Assembly: GCF_001509555.1 (NCBI RefSeq)
Contig: NZ_LMAS01000005.1
Location: 9,507 to 73,506, forward strand
Source of the DNA: Bacillus sp. FJAT-29937
Lineage (GTDB): Bacteria > Bacillota > Bacilli > Bacillales > Cytobacillaceae
Reading direction: 5' to 3'
Length of the DNA stretch: 64,000 bases
Shown here piece after piece: positions 54,338 through 62,665 of the stretch (positions are counted from its first letter, which is position 1; each line of letters begins with the position of its first letter). The translations under genes and the position numbers were made by a program. Below the pieces are notes generated by a model. It worked only from the letters and a program-made list of their open reading frames with translations, did no database searches and was not told the DNA's origin.

Positions 54338-54814
54338 ATGTTAGACAGGGTAACAAATGTCATTACTAAAACGCTGTCGATGTTATGTGGATTAGCCATT
54401 GCAGGACTAACTTTGATCGTATTTCTACAAGTTTTTTCAAGGTTTATTAAATACTCTTTACCCGGAACTGAGGAACTCGCCAGACTTTTAGTTGTTTGGT
54501 TGACATTCCTGGGAACAAGTTTAGCCATTCATGAAAAAATGCATCTTGGAGTTAGGTATTTTGTCGGTTTAGCAAGTGAAAAATATCAAAAAATCATCGA
54601 CTTCACAATACATGTTCTATTAATTATTTTCTTCGGTATTTTAATGACCTATGGATTTAAACTAACCATTGCGGCTATGGCGACATCTTCATCTACTTTA
54701 CAGTTGCCTATGGGGGTCTTTTACGGAGTTATTCCATTGAGTTCTATTTTCTCAATCTACTATATTATTATGAATATGTTAAAACCTTCCGAGGAAGGAG
54801 TTGCTGAATTATGA
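54338..54814 (+). CDS. TRAP transporter small permease (DctQ family)
   Basis: 158-aa four-helix subunit with the DctQ pattern: VFSRFIKYSLPGTEELARLLVVWLTFLGTS (across residues 30-62), HEKMHLGVRYF and LPMGVFYGVIPLSS. It contacts the receptor and stabilises the large permease. AAGGAGGGG precedes the ATG, and the stop overlaps the next start by 4 nt. Confidence 0.9.
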   Translation: MLDRVTNVITKTLSMLCGLAIAGLTLIVFLQVFSRFIKYSLPGTEELARLLVVWLTFLGTSLAIHEKMHLGVRYFVGLASEKYQKIIDFTIHVLLIIFFGILMTYGFKLTIAAMATSSSTLQLPMGVFYGVIPLSSIFSIYYIIMNMLKPSEEGVAEL

Positions 54815-56091
54815 TTATAGGTATTTTACTATCATTTTTTATATTGCTTTTTCTTGGAATGCCAATTGCCTTTACAATTGGAAGTGTCTCAATCGGTGCA
54901 TTATTTTTAAGTGATATTTCATTAGAAATTATCATTCAAAGAATGTTCGCAGGCGTCAATAACTTTTCTTATTTGGCACTTCCTCTGTTTATTTTGGCGG
55001 GAAATGTGATGGGGCATGGCGGACTAACGAAAAGGCTAATGGATTTAGCAGATGCAATCGTTGGAAGGCTTTCAGGCGGGCTAGGTATGACGGCAGTTGT
55101 AACATGCGCTTTCTTCGGCGCAGTATCCGGTTCAACCGTAGCGACGACTTACGCGGTAGGTTCTGTTGTTGTTCCTAAAATGAAGGAGCAAAAATATAGC
55201 AACTCTTTTATCGCAAGCGTTATCGGACCTGCCGGAGTATTAGGATTAATTATTCCGCCAAGTATTACAATGGTTATCCTAGGAATAACGGCTAATATTT
55301 CGATTGGCAAACTATTCATTGCAGGTTTCTTGCCGGGAATACTATTAACAATTGTATTCTGTATTTATGTTTCCTTTATGTCAAAGAAAAAAGGCTTTGG
55401 AGTCGTTGAACATAAGAATATAAGCGGTAAAGAGTTTTTAACGATTTGCCGTAGAGCGTTTTTACCATTAATGGCGCCAATATTTATTTTAGGCGGAATT
55501 TTTAGTGGGCTTGTAACAGCCACAGAAGCTGCTGTCATTGCAGTTATCTATGGATTTATATTGTCTGTATTTTATAAAGAGTTAACATTTAAAAAGGTTA
55601 AAGAAGTAATGGTTTCTTCTGCGGTAACTTCCGCTATTATTTTAATCATTATTTCAGTCGCTAATGTGTTTACTTACGTACTGACGACAAATAAAGTGCC
55701 AGCTATGATTTCTGGTTTCTTTTTGCAATTTGCAAGTACGCCATTGCAGTTTTTACTAATTGTATCGTTAATATTATTGATTCTTGGTACATTAACGGAA
55801 GTAACATCTTTAATCATTTTATTAAGTCCAATCTTCATGCCAATTGCCTTGCAATATGGAATTGACCCCATTCATTTTGGAATGGTACTCGTTATGAACT
55901 TTGCCTTAGCTAATATTACACCGCCAGTCGGACTGTCATTGATTGCAGGCTGTAGTATTACGGATAGAAAGATGGGGATTGAAGATACCATTCCATATGT
56001 TTTCCATGTCATTGGAATTGTCGCATTCGTTGTTTTATTAATAATATTTATCCCTGCTATTTCGACAACTATTCCAAATCTTTTCGATTAA
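54811..56091 (+). CDS. TRAP transporter large permease (DctM family)
   Basis: 426-aa ion-coupled transporter subunit with about 12 helices. Marks are LPLFILAGNVMGHGGL, FGAVSGSTVATTYAVGSVV, GPAGVLGLIIPPSITMVI, ATEAAVIAVIYGF and NFALANITPPVGLSL. It is translationally coupled to the small permease. With the receptor it forms a complete high-affinity Na+ or H+ symporter. Confidence 0.92.
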   Translation: MIIGILLSFFILLFLGMPIAFTIGSVSIGALFLSDISLEIIIQRMFAGVNNFSYLALPLFILAGNVMGHGGLTKRLMDLADAIVGRLSGGLGMTAVVTCAFFGAVSGSTVATTYAVGSVVVPKMKEQKYSNSFIASVIGPAGVLGLIIPPSITMVILGITANISIGKLFIAGFLPGILLTIVFCIYVSFMSKKKGFGVVEHKNISGKEFLTICRRAFLPLMAPIFILGGIFSGLVTATEAAVIAVIYGFILSVFYKELTFKKVKEVMVSSAVTSAIILIIISVANVFTYVLTTNKVPAMISGFFLQFASTPLQFLLIVSLILLILGTLTEVTSLIILLSPIFMPIALQYGIDPIHFGMVLVMNFALANITPPVGLSLIAGCSITDRKMGIEDTIPYVFHVIGIVAFVVLLIIFIPAISTTIPNLFD

Positions 56092-56100
56092 AGGGAGTTT

Positions 56101-56442
56101 ATGATGATTAGAAAAACGATAGAAAAATCAATGCTTGAAAACTGTCACGGCGGGGTTGGCAAAATTGAAATACACAAAAAGATTACGCAAGATGATCAAG
56201 TGGCGGGATTATCTCTTTTTGCCCAAGTCATTATTAAACCGCATTCCACAATAGGGTATCATCCGCATCCGGACGATGCGGAAGCTTATTATGTGCTGAG
56301 GGGGGAAGGAATTTTCCTCAACCACAAAGAAGAGAGAATCCCTGTAAAGGCTGGAGATTTATGTCTTATCAAAAAAGGACAAAGCCACGGTTTAGAAAAT
56401 CCTACTGATAATGATTTAGAAATCATTGCAGTTGTATATTGA
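56101..56442 (+). CDS. Cupin domain protein
   Basis: 113-aa single-domain cupin. Motif 1 is IGYHPHPDDAEAYYVLRGEG (His/His/Glu metal ligands, about residues 55-74), and motif 2 is AGDLCLIKKGQSHGLEN (about 85-101). A second ATG at 56104 has better spacing to AAGGGAG and may be the true start. It is the last gene of the TRAP operon, so it probably acts on or senses the imported compound, as an isomerase, dioxygenase-like enzyme or binding protein; which is not decidable. Confidence 0.85.
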   Translation: MMIRKTIEKSMLENCHGGVGKIEIHKKITQDDQVAGLSLFAQVIIKPHSTIGYHPHPDDAEAYYVLRGEGIFLNHKEERIPVKAGDLCLIKKGQSHGLENPTDNDLEIIAVVY

Positions 56443-56460
56443 TGGATAACGAATAAATCA

Positions 56461-56501
56461 AAAAACGGAGTTCTCCATCTTAATGAAGAGCTCCGTTTTT
56501 A
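56461..56501 (+). terminator. Terminator of the TRAP-cupin operon
   Basis: A stem AAAAACGGAG..CT paired with AG..CTCCGTTTTT (56461-56500), T-rich end. Confidence 0.85.
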
Positions 56502-56573
56502 AATAAGAAAACTTGACGAATTCCAAACATTTGAAAAAAACCGTTTACAAATAATTCAATATACTTTACTGTT

Positions 56574-56586
56574 GTATACAGTATAC
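56574..56586. promoter_or_regulatory. GntR-type operator before its own gene
   Basis: GTATACAGTATAC, identical to 53061-53073, just downstream of a weak promoter (TTTACA at 56544, 17-bp spacer, TACTGT). This suggests autoregulation by the GntR protein encoded 36 bp downstream. Confidence 0.72.
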
Positions 56587-56621
56587 TGGGTTTGGGAATC
56601 GATAAATGGAGGACAATACAC

Positions 56622-57284
56622 TTGGAGAAAGTAATCAAAAGAGAAACGTTAGCAGAACAGGCCTATTCTTTACTTAAAAAAGGAATCATCTCTGGAAAGC
56701 TTGCCCCGGAAACGGAGCTTACAGAAGAAAAGCTGGCCGCAGACTTAGGTGTAAGCCGAACACCATTACGTGAAGCAATCCGAAAGCTTGCGACCGAAGG
56801 ATTGATTAATTTAAACAAAGGGAAACCAGCGACAGTTGCGACTTTCACGAAAGAGGATTCACTGGATTTTATGGAGTTACGCAGTGTGCTTGAAATTTAC
56901 AATATCGAAAAAATTATCGATAACGATGATTTGATATTTATTAATGAATTAGAGGAAAACCTTCAAGAGCAGCTGAAGGCGATTTCGAATAATGATTTCC
57001 AAAAATTTATTGATTATGATCGCCAATTTCATTTAATTTTAGCTTCGAAAAATGATAACGGAAAAATTAAACAATTAATTCATCAAATGAATACTGGTGT
57101 CAATCGCGCATTCCTTGTTTTATCCAATACAGTTCATATGAGCGCTGTAGAGGCTTATGAAGAACATCAGCGGATTCTGGAAGCGATGAAAAATAAGGAT
57201 TTACAGCAAGCAAAAAAAGAGATGGCACATCATATGAAAAAAGTGGAAGAAAGATTTTTAGTTTACTTTAAGGAGGATGAATAA
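56622..57284 (+). CDS. GntR family (FCD/FadR subgroup) regulator
   Basis: 220-aa repressor. An N-terminal winged HTH (residues 8-72: AYSLLKKGIISGKLAP, LAADLGVSRTPLREAIRKL) is followed by an all-helical FCD ligand domain with Asp/His metal or ligand residues (YDRQFHLILA, EHQRILEAMKNKD). FCD regulators typically sense small carboxylates. TTG 56622 has TGGAGG 9 nt upstream. It starts a second unit with the aminotransferase and hydrolase, and the shared operator ties it to the TRAP operon. Confidence 0.88.
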   Translation: MEKVIKRETLAEQAYSLLKKGIISGKLAPETELTEEKLAADLGVSRTPLREAIRKLATEGLINLNKGKPATVATFTKEDSLDFMELRSVLEIYNIEKIIDNDDLIFINELEENLQEQLKAISNNDFQKFIDYDRQFHLILASKNDNGKIKQLIHQMNTGVNRAFLVLSNTVHMSAVEAYEEHQRILEAMKNKDLQQAKKEMAHHMKKVEERFLVYFKEDE

Positions 57285-57287
57285 TAG

Positions 57288-58442
57288 ATGGTACTATCGA
57301 TTAATGAGCTTGCAAAGACATTGTCCGTACCAGGCATTCGTCAATTTTCAAATCAGCTTATTCATTTTCCAGATGCGGTAAACTTAACAATTGGACAACC
57401 GGATTTTCCAACACCAGAAGCAGTCAAGTCGGCTGGGATAGAAGCGGTCATGAACAATAAGACTGGTTATTCCCACAATGCGGGCCTGCTTGAATTAAGG
57501 CAGGCAGTTTCTTCTTACTTTCAAGATAAATATGGATTTTCATATAATCCAGAGACTGAAATTGTGATTACAAATGGCGCAAGTGAAGCGATCGACTCTG
57601 TATTTCGAACGATTTTAACACCTGGTGATGAAGTTATACTGCCAACACCGCTGTATCTTGGTTATGAACCCATCATTGAACTATGCGGCGGAAAAGTTGT
57701 CTATCTTGACACGACAGATACTGACTTTCGTCCATCGCCAGAAAGATTGGCGTCATTAATCACACCAAATACAAAAGCTGTTTTGTTCAATTTTCCATCG
57801 AACCCGACAGGCGTGACCATTGAAAAGGCATTAATGGATGACCTTGTCGCGGTTCTAGAGAAAAACAATGTATTTGTTTTATCTGATGAAATCTACAGTG
57901 AAAATACATTTTCAGGGCCCCATATTTCGTTCGCGCAATATGCTTCACTGAGAGATCGATTATTTCTATTGCATGGTCTTTCAAAATCGCATTCCATGAC
58001 TGGATGGCGAATTGGTTATGCGTTAGGACCAGCGAATTATATGGAACATGTTTTAAAGGTGCATTTATACAACTCGGTATGCGCTTCCTTGCCAAGTCAG
58101 TATGCCGCAATCAAAGCGCTGAATGACTGTAGACAGACCCCAGTGGAAATGAATTATGAATATATTAGAAGACGTGATTTTGTTTATAGCCGCTTGGTGG
58201 AAATGGGACTTGATGTTGTAAAGCCGAATGGCGCGTTTTACATTTTCCCTTCCATTAAAAAATACGGTCTGAATTCTTATAGTTTTGCGACAAAGTTATT
58301 GAATGAAGCCGGAGTGGCGGCAGTTCCGGGCAGTGCTTTTTCAACATATGGGGAAGGTTACTTGCGAATCTCGTATGCTTATGCAATGCCTGTGTTGGAA
58401 AAAGGCATGGATCGGTTAGAAAGTTTTTTACAAACATTGTAA
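57288..58442 (+). CDS. PatA-like PLP aminotransferase
   Basis: 384-aa fold-type I aminotransferase similar to B. subtilis PatA (N-acetyl-LL-diaminopimelate aminotransferase). Marks are LTIGQPDFPTPEAV, NGASEAIDSVFRTIL, NFPSNPTGVT, LSDEIYSENTF (PLP Asp) and GLSKSHSMTGWRIGYA (Schiff-base Lys about 232). The catabolic context (GntR before it, RocB-like hydrolase after it) suggests it acts on the imported compound rather than in lysine synthesis. It starts 3 nt after the regulator's stop. Confidence 0.85.
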   Translation: MVLSINELAKTLSVPGIRQFSNQLIHFPDAVNLTIGQPDFPTPEAVKSAGIEAVMNNKTGYSHNAGLLELRQAVSSYFQDKYGFSYNPETEIVITNGASEAIDSVFRTILTPGDEVILPTPLYLGYEPIIELCGGKVVYLDTTDTDFRPSPERLASLITPNTKAVLFNFPSNPTGVTIEKALMDDLVAVLEKNNVFVLSDEIYSENTFSGPHISFAQYASLRDRLFLLHGLSKSHSMTGWRIGYALGPANYMEHVLKVHLYNSVCASLPSQYAAIKALNDCRQTPVEMNYEYIRRRDFVYSRLVEMGLDVVKPNGAFYIFPSIKKYGLNSYSFATKLLNEAGVAAVPGSAFSTYGEGYLRISYAYAMPVLEKGMDRLESFLQTL

Positions 58443-58459
58443 ATGAGAGGGGAATATAA

Positions 58460-60088
58460 ATGGGAAGAAAATGGGGAACTTCGGAACAACTTCGCGCATT
58501 ATTATGTGATCTTGTTAGCTGGGATAGCCGGACACTAACAGAAGGCGAGTGCGCATTTGCCCCGAAGGTTACAGAAAAGTTGGGCGAATTGGATTACTTT
58601 AAAGAACACCCAGATCGGTTGGGGCTGCATGACGCAGGTTTAGGAAGACAAACAGTTACGGCTTTATACAAGCATCCGGATGCTACGGAAACAATCGTTT
58701 TGATCAGTCATTTTGACACTGTTTGGACAGAGGAATATGGCGTTTTGGAGCCGCTTGCATTTCGTCCAGAAGAATTAACAAAGAAATTAATGGAAGAAAA
58801 ATATAAGAAAGACTTACCGGAAGATGCACGGATTGACCTTGAATCGGGGAAGTATTTGTTTGGCCGGGGCACGATGGATATGAAGATGGGTCTTGCTCTT
58901 CATATGCAGCTTATTGAAAAGGCAAGCATAGAAAAATGGCCGATTAACCTTGTGTTAACAACTGTTCCAGACGAGGAAGTCAACTCCGCGGGTATGCGCG
59001 CAGCAGTAATCGAGCTCGTTCGCTTGCGTGATGAATATGGATTAAAGTATAAACTATTTTTTAATAGTGAACCTTCATTTTCAAAGAATCCCACAGATAT
59101 TGATGAGTACATCTATTCCGGAACGATTGGTAAAATTATGCCAGCCGCATTGTTCTACGGAAAAGAAACACATGTCGGCGAGCCGCTAAAAGGTATGACG
59201 GCGAATTACATCGCTTCATTTTTAACACAGCGCATGGAATGGAATGAACAATTCCGTGAAACGGCTCTTGGCGAAAGTACACCGCTTCCGGTTTCCTTGC
59301 AGCAAAAAGATTTAAAATTACAATATTCAACACAAACACCTTACCGTGCCGTTGCCTTGTACAATGTGTTTTTAATGAAGCGAACTGCTGCTGAAGTGAT
59401 GGATTTGTTTGAACAAGTTGCAAAAGAAGCAATGGATGCATGCAATGAAAGCTACCGACAAATTTGTGAGCGAGAGCAAGTGAATGGAGTAGGGCAAGTA
59501 AAAGTATTGCGTTATGAACAATTGCTAGCACACGCGATTGAAAAACTAGGTGCAGAGGACGTAGAACGGATTAAAAAAGAAGTGGTCAAAAATCCGCATT
59601 GGGACGATAGGGAAAAATCGCTTCGAATCGTTGATAGCTTAATGATTCAATGTCAAGAACTGACTCCTGCAATAGTCCTTTTGTATGCACCGCCATATTA
59701 TCCGGCCATAAACTCGTCGAACAATCAGCTTGTCCAAGATTCGATTGAGCTTATGAAAAAAATGGCGAAGACGTTTGATAATACCGTGAAACAAGTACAT
59801 TACTTTAACGGTATTTGCGACCTGAGCTACGTCAACTACGAAGATGATTCAAACGGTTGGGCGGCATTTGAAAGCAATACACCGGTTTGGGGAGATACAT
59901 ACAGCATTCCATTCAAGGAAATGAGCGAATTGCGTGCACCTGTCCTAAATGTCGGTCCGTTTGGAAAAGACCCGCATCAGCGAACAGAGCGACTTCACAT
60001 CGACAGTGCATTTATTGAAATGCCTGTAATGATTGAAGAACTGATTAAAAGCATGATGGTGAATGAAATCAAAGTGACTATGGAATAA
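58460..60088 (+). CDS. RocB-like M20 family hydrolase
   Basis: 542-aa zinc-dependent M20 peptidase/deacylase-fold protein of the RocB group, linked in B. subtilis to arginine/ornithine utilisation without a defined reaction. Metal and catalytic segments are ISHFDTVW (His/Asp, about 82-89), GRGTMDMKMG (bridging Asp, about 137-146) and TVPDEEVNSAG (Glu-Glu, about 172-182). A likely reaction is hydrolysis of an amide in an N-acyl amino acid or peptide. GAGGGG precedes the ATG; terminator downstream. It ends the regulator-aminotransferase unit. Confidence 0.82.
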   Translation: MGRKWGTSEQLRALLCDLVSWDSRTLTEGECAFAPKVTEKLGELDYFKEHPDRLGLHDAGLGRQTVTALYKHPDATETIVLISHFDTVWTEEYGVLEPLAFRPEELTKKLMEEKYKKDLPEDARIDLESGKYLFGRGTMDMKMGLALHMQLIEKASIEKWPINLVLTTVPDEEVNSAGMRAAVIELVRLRDEYGLKYKLFFNSEPSFSKNPTDIDEYIYSGTIGKIMPAALFYGKETHVGEPLKGMTANYIASFLTQRMEWNEQFRETALGESTPLPVSLQQKDLKLQYSTQTPYRAVALYNVFLMKRTAAEVMDLFEQVAKEAMDACNESYRQICEREQVNGVGQVKVLRYEQLLAHAIEKLGAEDVERIKKEVVKNPHWDDREKSLRIVDSLMIQCQELTPAIVLLYAPPYYPAINSSNNQLVQDSIELMKKMAKTFDNTVKQVHYFNGICDLSYVNYEDDSNGWAAFESNTPVWGDTYSIPFKEMSELRAPVLNVGPFGKDPHQRTERLHIDSAFIEMPVMIEELIKSMMVNEIKVTME

Positions 60089-60090
60089 GG

Positions 60091-60123
60091 AAAACAGAGA
60101 ACCTTGAGGGTTCTCTGTTTTTT
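60091..60123 (+). terminator. Terminator of the gntR-aminotransferase-rocB unit
   Basis: A 13-bp stem (60091-60103 with 60108-60120), TTGA loop, T-run. Confidence 0.9.
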
Positions 60124-60174
60124 AGTGGGAGGGAAGGGGGGTGAACAATTACTTTAACTATTTTTGTAGATTGC

Positions 60175-60267
60175 CGTGCTATTCAAGCGCTTCTTATTGA
60201 AAATGAAAGTTAAATAACAAGGGGTAACGGGTGCATCCTTCAAGAAGGAATAGCACGTTTTCTTTTT
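60175..60267. other. Structured non-coding element
   Basis: A perfect 10-bp inverted repeat CGTGCTATTC/GAATAGCACG (60175-60184 with 60248-60257) encloses 63 nt with an inner CCTT/AAGG hairpin, and is followed by a T-rich tract. The surrounding 60124-60397 gap has no credible gene. It could be a repeat element or a structured RNA. Confidence 0.45.
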
Positions 60268-60397
60268 GAAGGAATGAAGCAGTATACTTGAATACGATTA
60301 ATGGTAGAATTGAGAAGTATGGAAGACTCGAAAAAGATTATAAACTAGTTAATTACGATGGAATGAGTTTTAAGATAAAGAAAGGAAGTGTAGAGCT

Positions 60398-61105
60398 ATG
60401 GATTTTGAAACGGTTATGCAGGAGCTTGAAGCCCTCGGCAAGGAACGAACGAAGAAAATATACATATCCAATGGTGCGCATGAGCCGCTTTTTGGCGTGG
60501 CTACAGGTGCTATGAAACCAATCTCTAAGAAAATAAAAATAAATCAACCTCTAGCTGAAGAGCTTTTTGCGACAGGTAACTACGATGCCATGTACTTTGC
60601 TGGCATTATTGCAGACCCAAAAGGCATGACCGAGTCAGATTATGATCGTTGGATTGATGCATCGTATTTTTATATGCTGTCCGATTATGTAGTGGCAGTC
60701 ACTTTATCAGAATCAGATATTGCACAAGACGTTGCTGATAAATGGATCGCAAGTGGGGACGAGCTAAAAATGTCAGCGGGCTGGAGTTGCTACTGCTGGC
60801 TTTTAGGGAATCGAAAAGACGTTGAGTTTTCCGAAAGCAAGATTTCCAATATGCTTGATATGGTGAAAAATACGATACATGATTCGCCAGAACGAACGAA
60901 ATCCGCAATGAATAATTTTCTATATACCGTGGGGATTTCCTATTTGCCGCTTCATGAAAAGGCAGTGAAGACAGCAAAGGACGTAGGGGTAGTAGAAGTC
61001 AAACGGGATAATAAAAAAAGCAGCTTCCTAAACGCATCCGAAAGTATTCAAAAAGAAGTTGATAAGGGCAGGCTTGGTTTCAAACGCAAATATGTAAGAT
61101 GTTAA
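60398..61105 (+). CDS. DNA alkylation repair protein (AlkD-like)
   Basis: 235-aa all-helical HEAT-like repeat protein resembling the AlkC/AlkD glycosylase superfamily that excises alkylated bases. Signs are GVATGAMKPISKKIK (about residues 32-46, the AlkD-like start), LFATGNYDAMYFAGIIADP and WIDASYFYMLSDYVV. The C-terminal half is less conserved than in classical AlkD, so activity is uncertain. AAGGAAGTG lies 9 nt upstream of the ATG. Confidence 0.75.
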   Translation: MDFETVMQELEALGKERTKKIYISNGAHEPLFGVATGAMKPISKKIKINQPLAEELFATGNYDAMYFAGIIADPKGMTESDYDRWIDASYFYMLSDYVVAVTLSESDIAQDVADKWIASGDELKMSAGWSCYCWLLGNRKDVEFSESKISNMLDMVKNTIHDSPERTKSAMNNFLYTVGISYLPLHEKAVKTAKDVGVVEVKRDNKKSSFLNASESIQKEVDKGRLGFKRKYVRC

Positions 61106-61197
61106 CTTTGCATCAGGGTGTTGATCCAAGAAGGATTAACGCTCTTTTTTGTAGAAATCACTTAGCTATAATACTTTTTATACAGGGAGGGAATTCT

Positions 61198-61311
61198 ATG
61201 GAGGTTATTCAAACTCCATTAATCATTCTTTTCTCTACTCTCTTTTTGCAATTTCTTATTTATTTTGTATTGTTTAGAAACCCTATTAATGAAAAAGAAA
61301 CCTATAATTAA
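61198..61311 (+). CDS. Tiny single-helix membrane ORF
   Basis: 37-aa ORF (MEVIQTPLIILFSTLFLQFL start) with one hydrophobic helix and a charged tail (NPINEKETYN). GGGAGG lies 6-8 nt upstream and TATAAT at about 61166. A minus-strand ORF (61219-61425, 68 aa, TTG start with GGGGGG upstream, also one helix) overlaps it; only one of the two may be real. The size and helix recall type I toxin peptides, but this is speculation. Confidence 0.4.
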   Translation: MEVIQTPLIILFSTLFLQFLIYFVLFRNPINEKETYN

Positions 61312-61896
61312 GGCAAATAAGTTTAGTGAATCACCGAAATGAATAGATAGACTAAAGTTATTATTAATATTTATATCATTCTTGGTTTTGGCGGTGCCTT
61401 TAGAATACTCTTCCTGTTTATTCAAAATTTTATCCCCCCTATTTGTCTAAACTTCTTTCGTGAGTGGTGCTTTTTATACATTGATATAATATATGAGTGA
61501 ATAAATATTTGTATGCAGACAAGTATTTGAAGAATACACTTAAAGTAAAGATAGCTTACTTTGAACAAGATGAGGTAATTATTTTTATCTAATTATCCAC
61601 ATTAAGATTTAACAGAGCCTTGAAAAATGGTCCTCCTAAAAAGGTCAATATCTTCACATCGAAGAATATTGACCTTATGGTATGATATATATTTATCTTT
61701 ATATGAAAAACGATATTTGCCTAGATTATTAAATAAAAAGCATCATTTACTTATGGTACCGTTCACCGTGGTTATTTAAGAGGCAAATAATTATTTTGTT
61801 CAAAAATTCTCTAAACATAGTTCCTCAAGGAAACAGCATCTTCACCCAACTTCTCTATGACAAGATACACCATAGTTAGAATCCACCCTATCAATA
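61312..61896. other. Gene-poor AT-rich stretch
   Basis: About 585 bp without a convincing gene, apart from the doubtful minus-strand ORF overlapping its start. It holds a 15-bp hairpin with one bulge (61641-61676) that is followed by five T residues on the minus strand, so a minus-strand transcript may end there. Confidence 0.4.
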
Positions 61897-61926
61897 AAAA
61901 AGAAGTTACTAAGCGCACTTCTTTTA
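61895..61926 (-). terminator. Terminator of the MarR gene
   Basis: On the minus strand: stem AAAAGAAGT/ACTTCTTTT (61926-61918 with 61906-61898), then five T residues. Confidence 0.8.
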
Positions 61927-61931
61927 CATCA

Positions 61932-62345
61932 CTATTTATTTAGTTTTCGGTAGATGTGCAACATTTGTTGTCTTTCCTCATCCGTAAGCTTTTCAAATAG
62001 CTTCTTCCTTAATATTTGCCCTGATTCATTAGCCTCTTTTAGAATCATTTCTCCAGCATTCGTAATTTCCAAATAAATGATGCGGCGGTCAGTTTCATCA
62101 GTTGAGCGGGTAACTAACTGCCTCTTTACTAATTTTTCCATTAGGTGGGTAACTGTTGGTGGTGTTAAGCCGAGTGCCTTTGCTATATCAGAAGGGCGAC
62201 TTTTTCCATTTACCCTTAAATGACCAAGGACTAAAACATGTGATACTCCCAAGTCCTTATTGAAACCCTTATTCCACCGGATAATAAGGTCATTTGTTAC
62301 TTTATCCATATTATGTATGATTTCAAAAATCGTTTCCTCAGACAC
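61932..62345 (-). CDS. MarR family transcriptional regulator
   Basis: 137-aa winged-helix dimer. The HTH is KSRPSDIAKALGLTPPTVTHLMEKLVKRQLV (split here; residues 51-81), and the wing is STDETDRRIIYLEITNAG (about 84-101). GTG 62345 has GTGGGG 8 nt upstream; a TTG immediately before it is the alternative. It is divergent from an SDR gene, and the region between holds a near-perfect palindrome that could be its operator. Confidence 0.85.
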   Translation of the reverse strand: MSEETIFEIIHNMDKVTNDLIIRWNKGFNKDLGVSHVLVLGHLRVNGKSRPSDIAKALGLTPPTVTHLMEKLVKRQLVTRSTDETDRRIIYLEITNAGEMILKEANESGQILRKKLFEKLTDEERQQMLHIYRKLNK

Positions 62346-62556
62346 CAAATATTCCCCACTTTCGAAAATAGAATCCCCGCAAATTAAAGCTGGGGATCAC
62401 TTTTTCATATTATACCATTATTAGGCTGGAAATCTGCAAAAATGATAATATGCTTCATACCAGTGCTAGTGTGGAAAGCAACCTTTTTTTATTAATGTAA
62501 CAAATTAATGCGTTTTTATTGCGTTTGTTGTCACAGTTTAGTAACATTTAGTTATT

Positions 62557-62578
62557 AATAGTTAGACATCTAAATATT
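62557..62578. promoter_or_regulatory. Candidate MarR operator
   Basis: A palindrome with 10-bp arms (one mismatch) around CA: AATAGTTAGA-CA-TCTAAATATT. It lies between divergent marR and the first SDR gene, about 90 bp before the SDR start. The rest of the 320-bp gap shows only a short GC-rich inverted repeat at 62372-62393. Confidence 0.6.
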
Positions 62579-62665
62579 TAATATATGAATAGTTTTAAAT
62601 AAAGTAATAATTTTAGGTGACTAGATTATTTGGAAAAAAGCAAAACAAAAAAGGGGTGCATCAAT

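Noticed and set aside
53233..60088. Ectoine utilisation cluster
   Set aside because: The TRAP transporter and aminotransferase fit, but there is no ectoine hydrolase, no DoeB-type deacetylase and no MocR-type regulator.
60288..60515. 75-aa ORF before the AlkD-like gene
   Set aside because: It overlaps the well-supported gene at 60398 in another frame and lacks a ribosome site.
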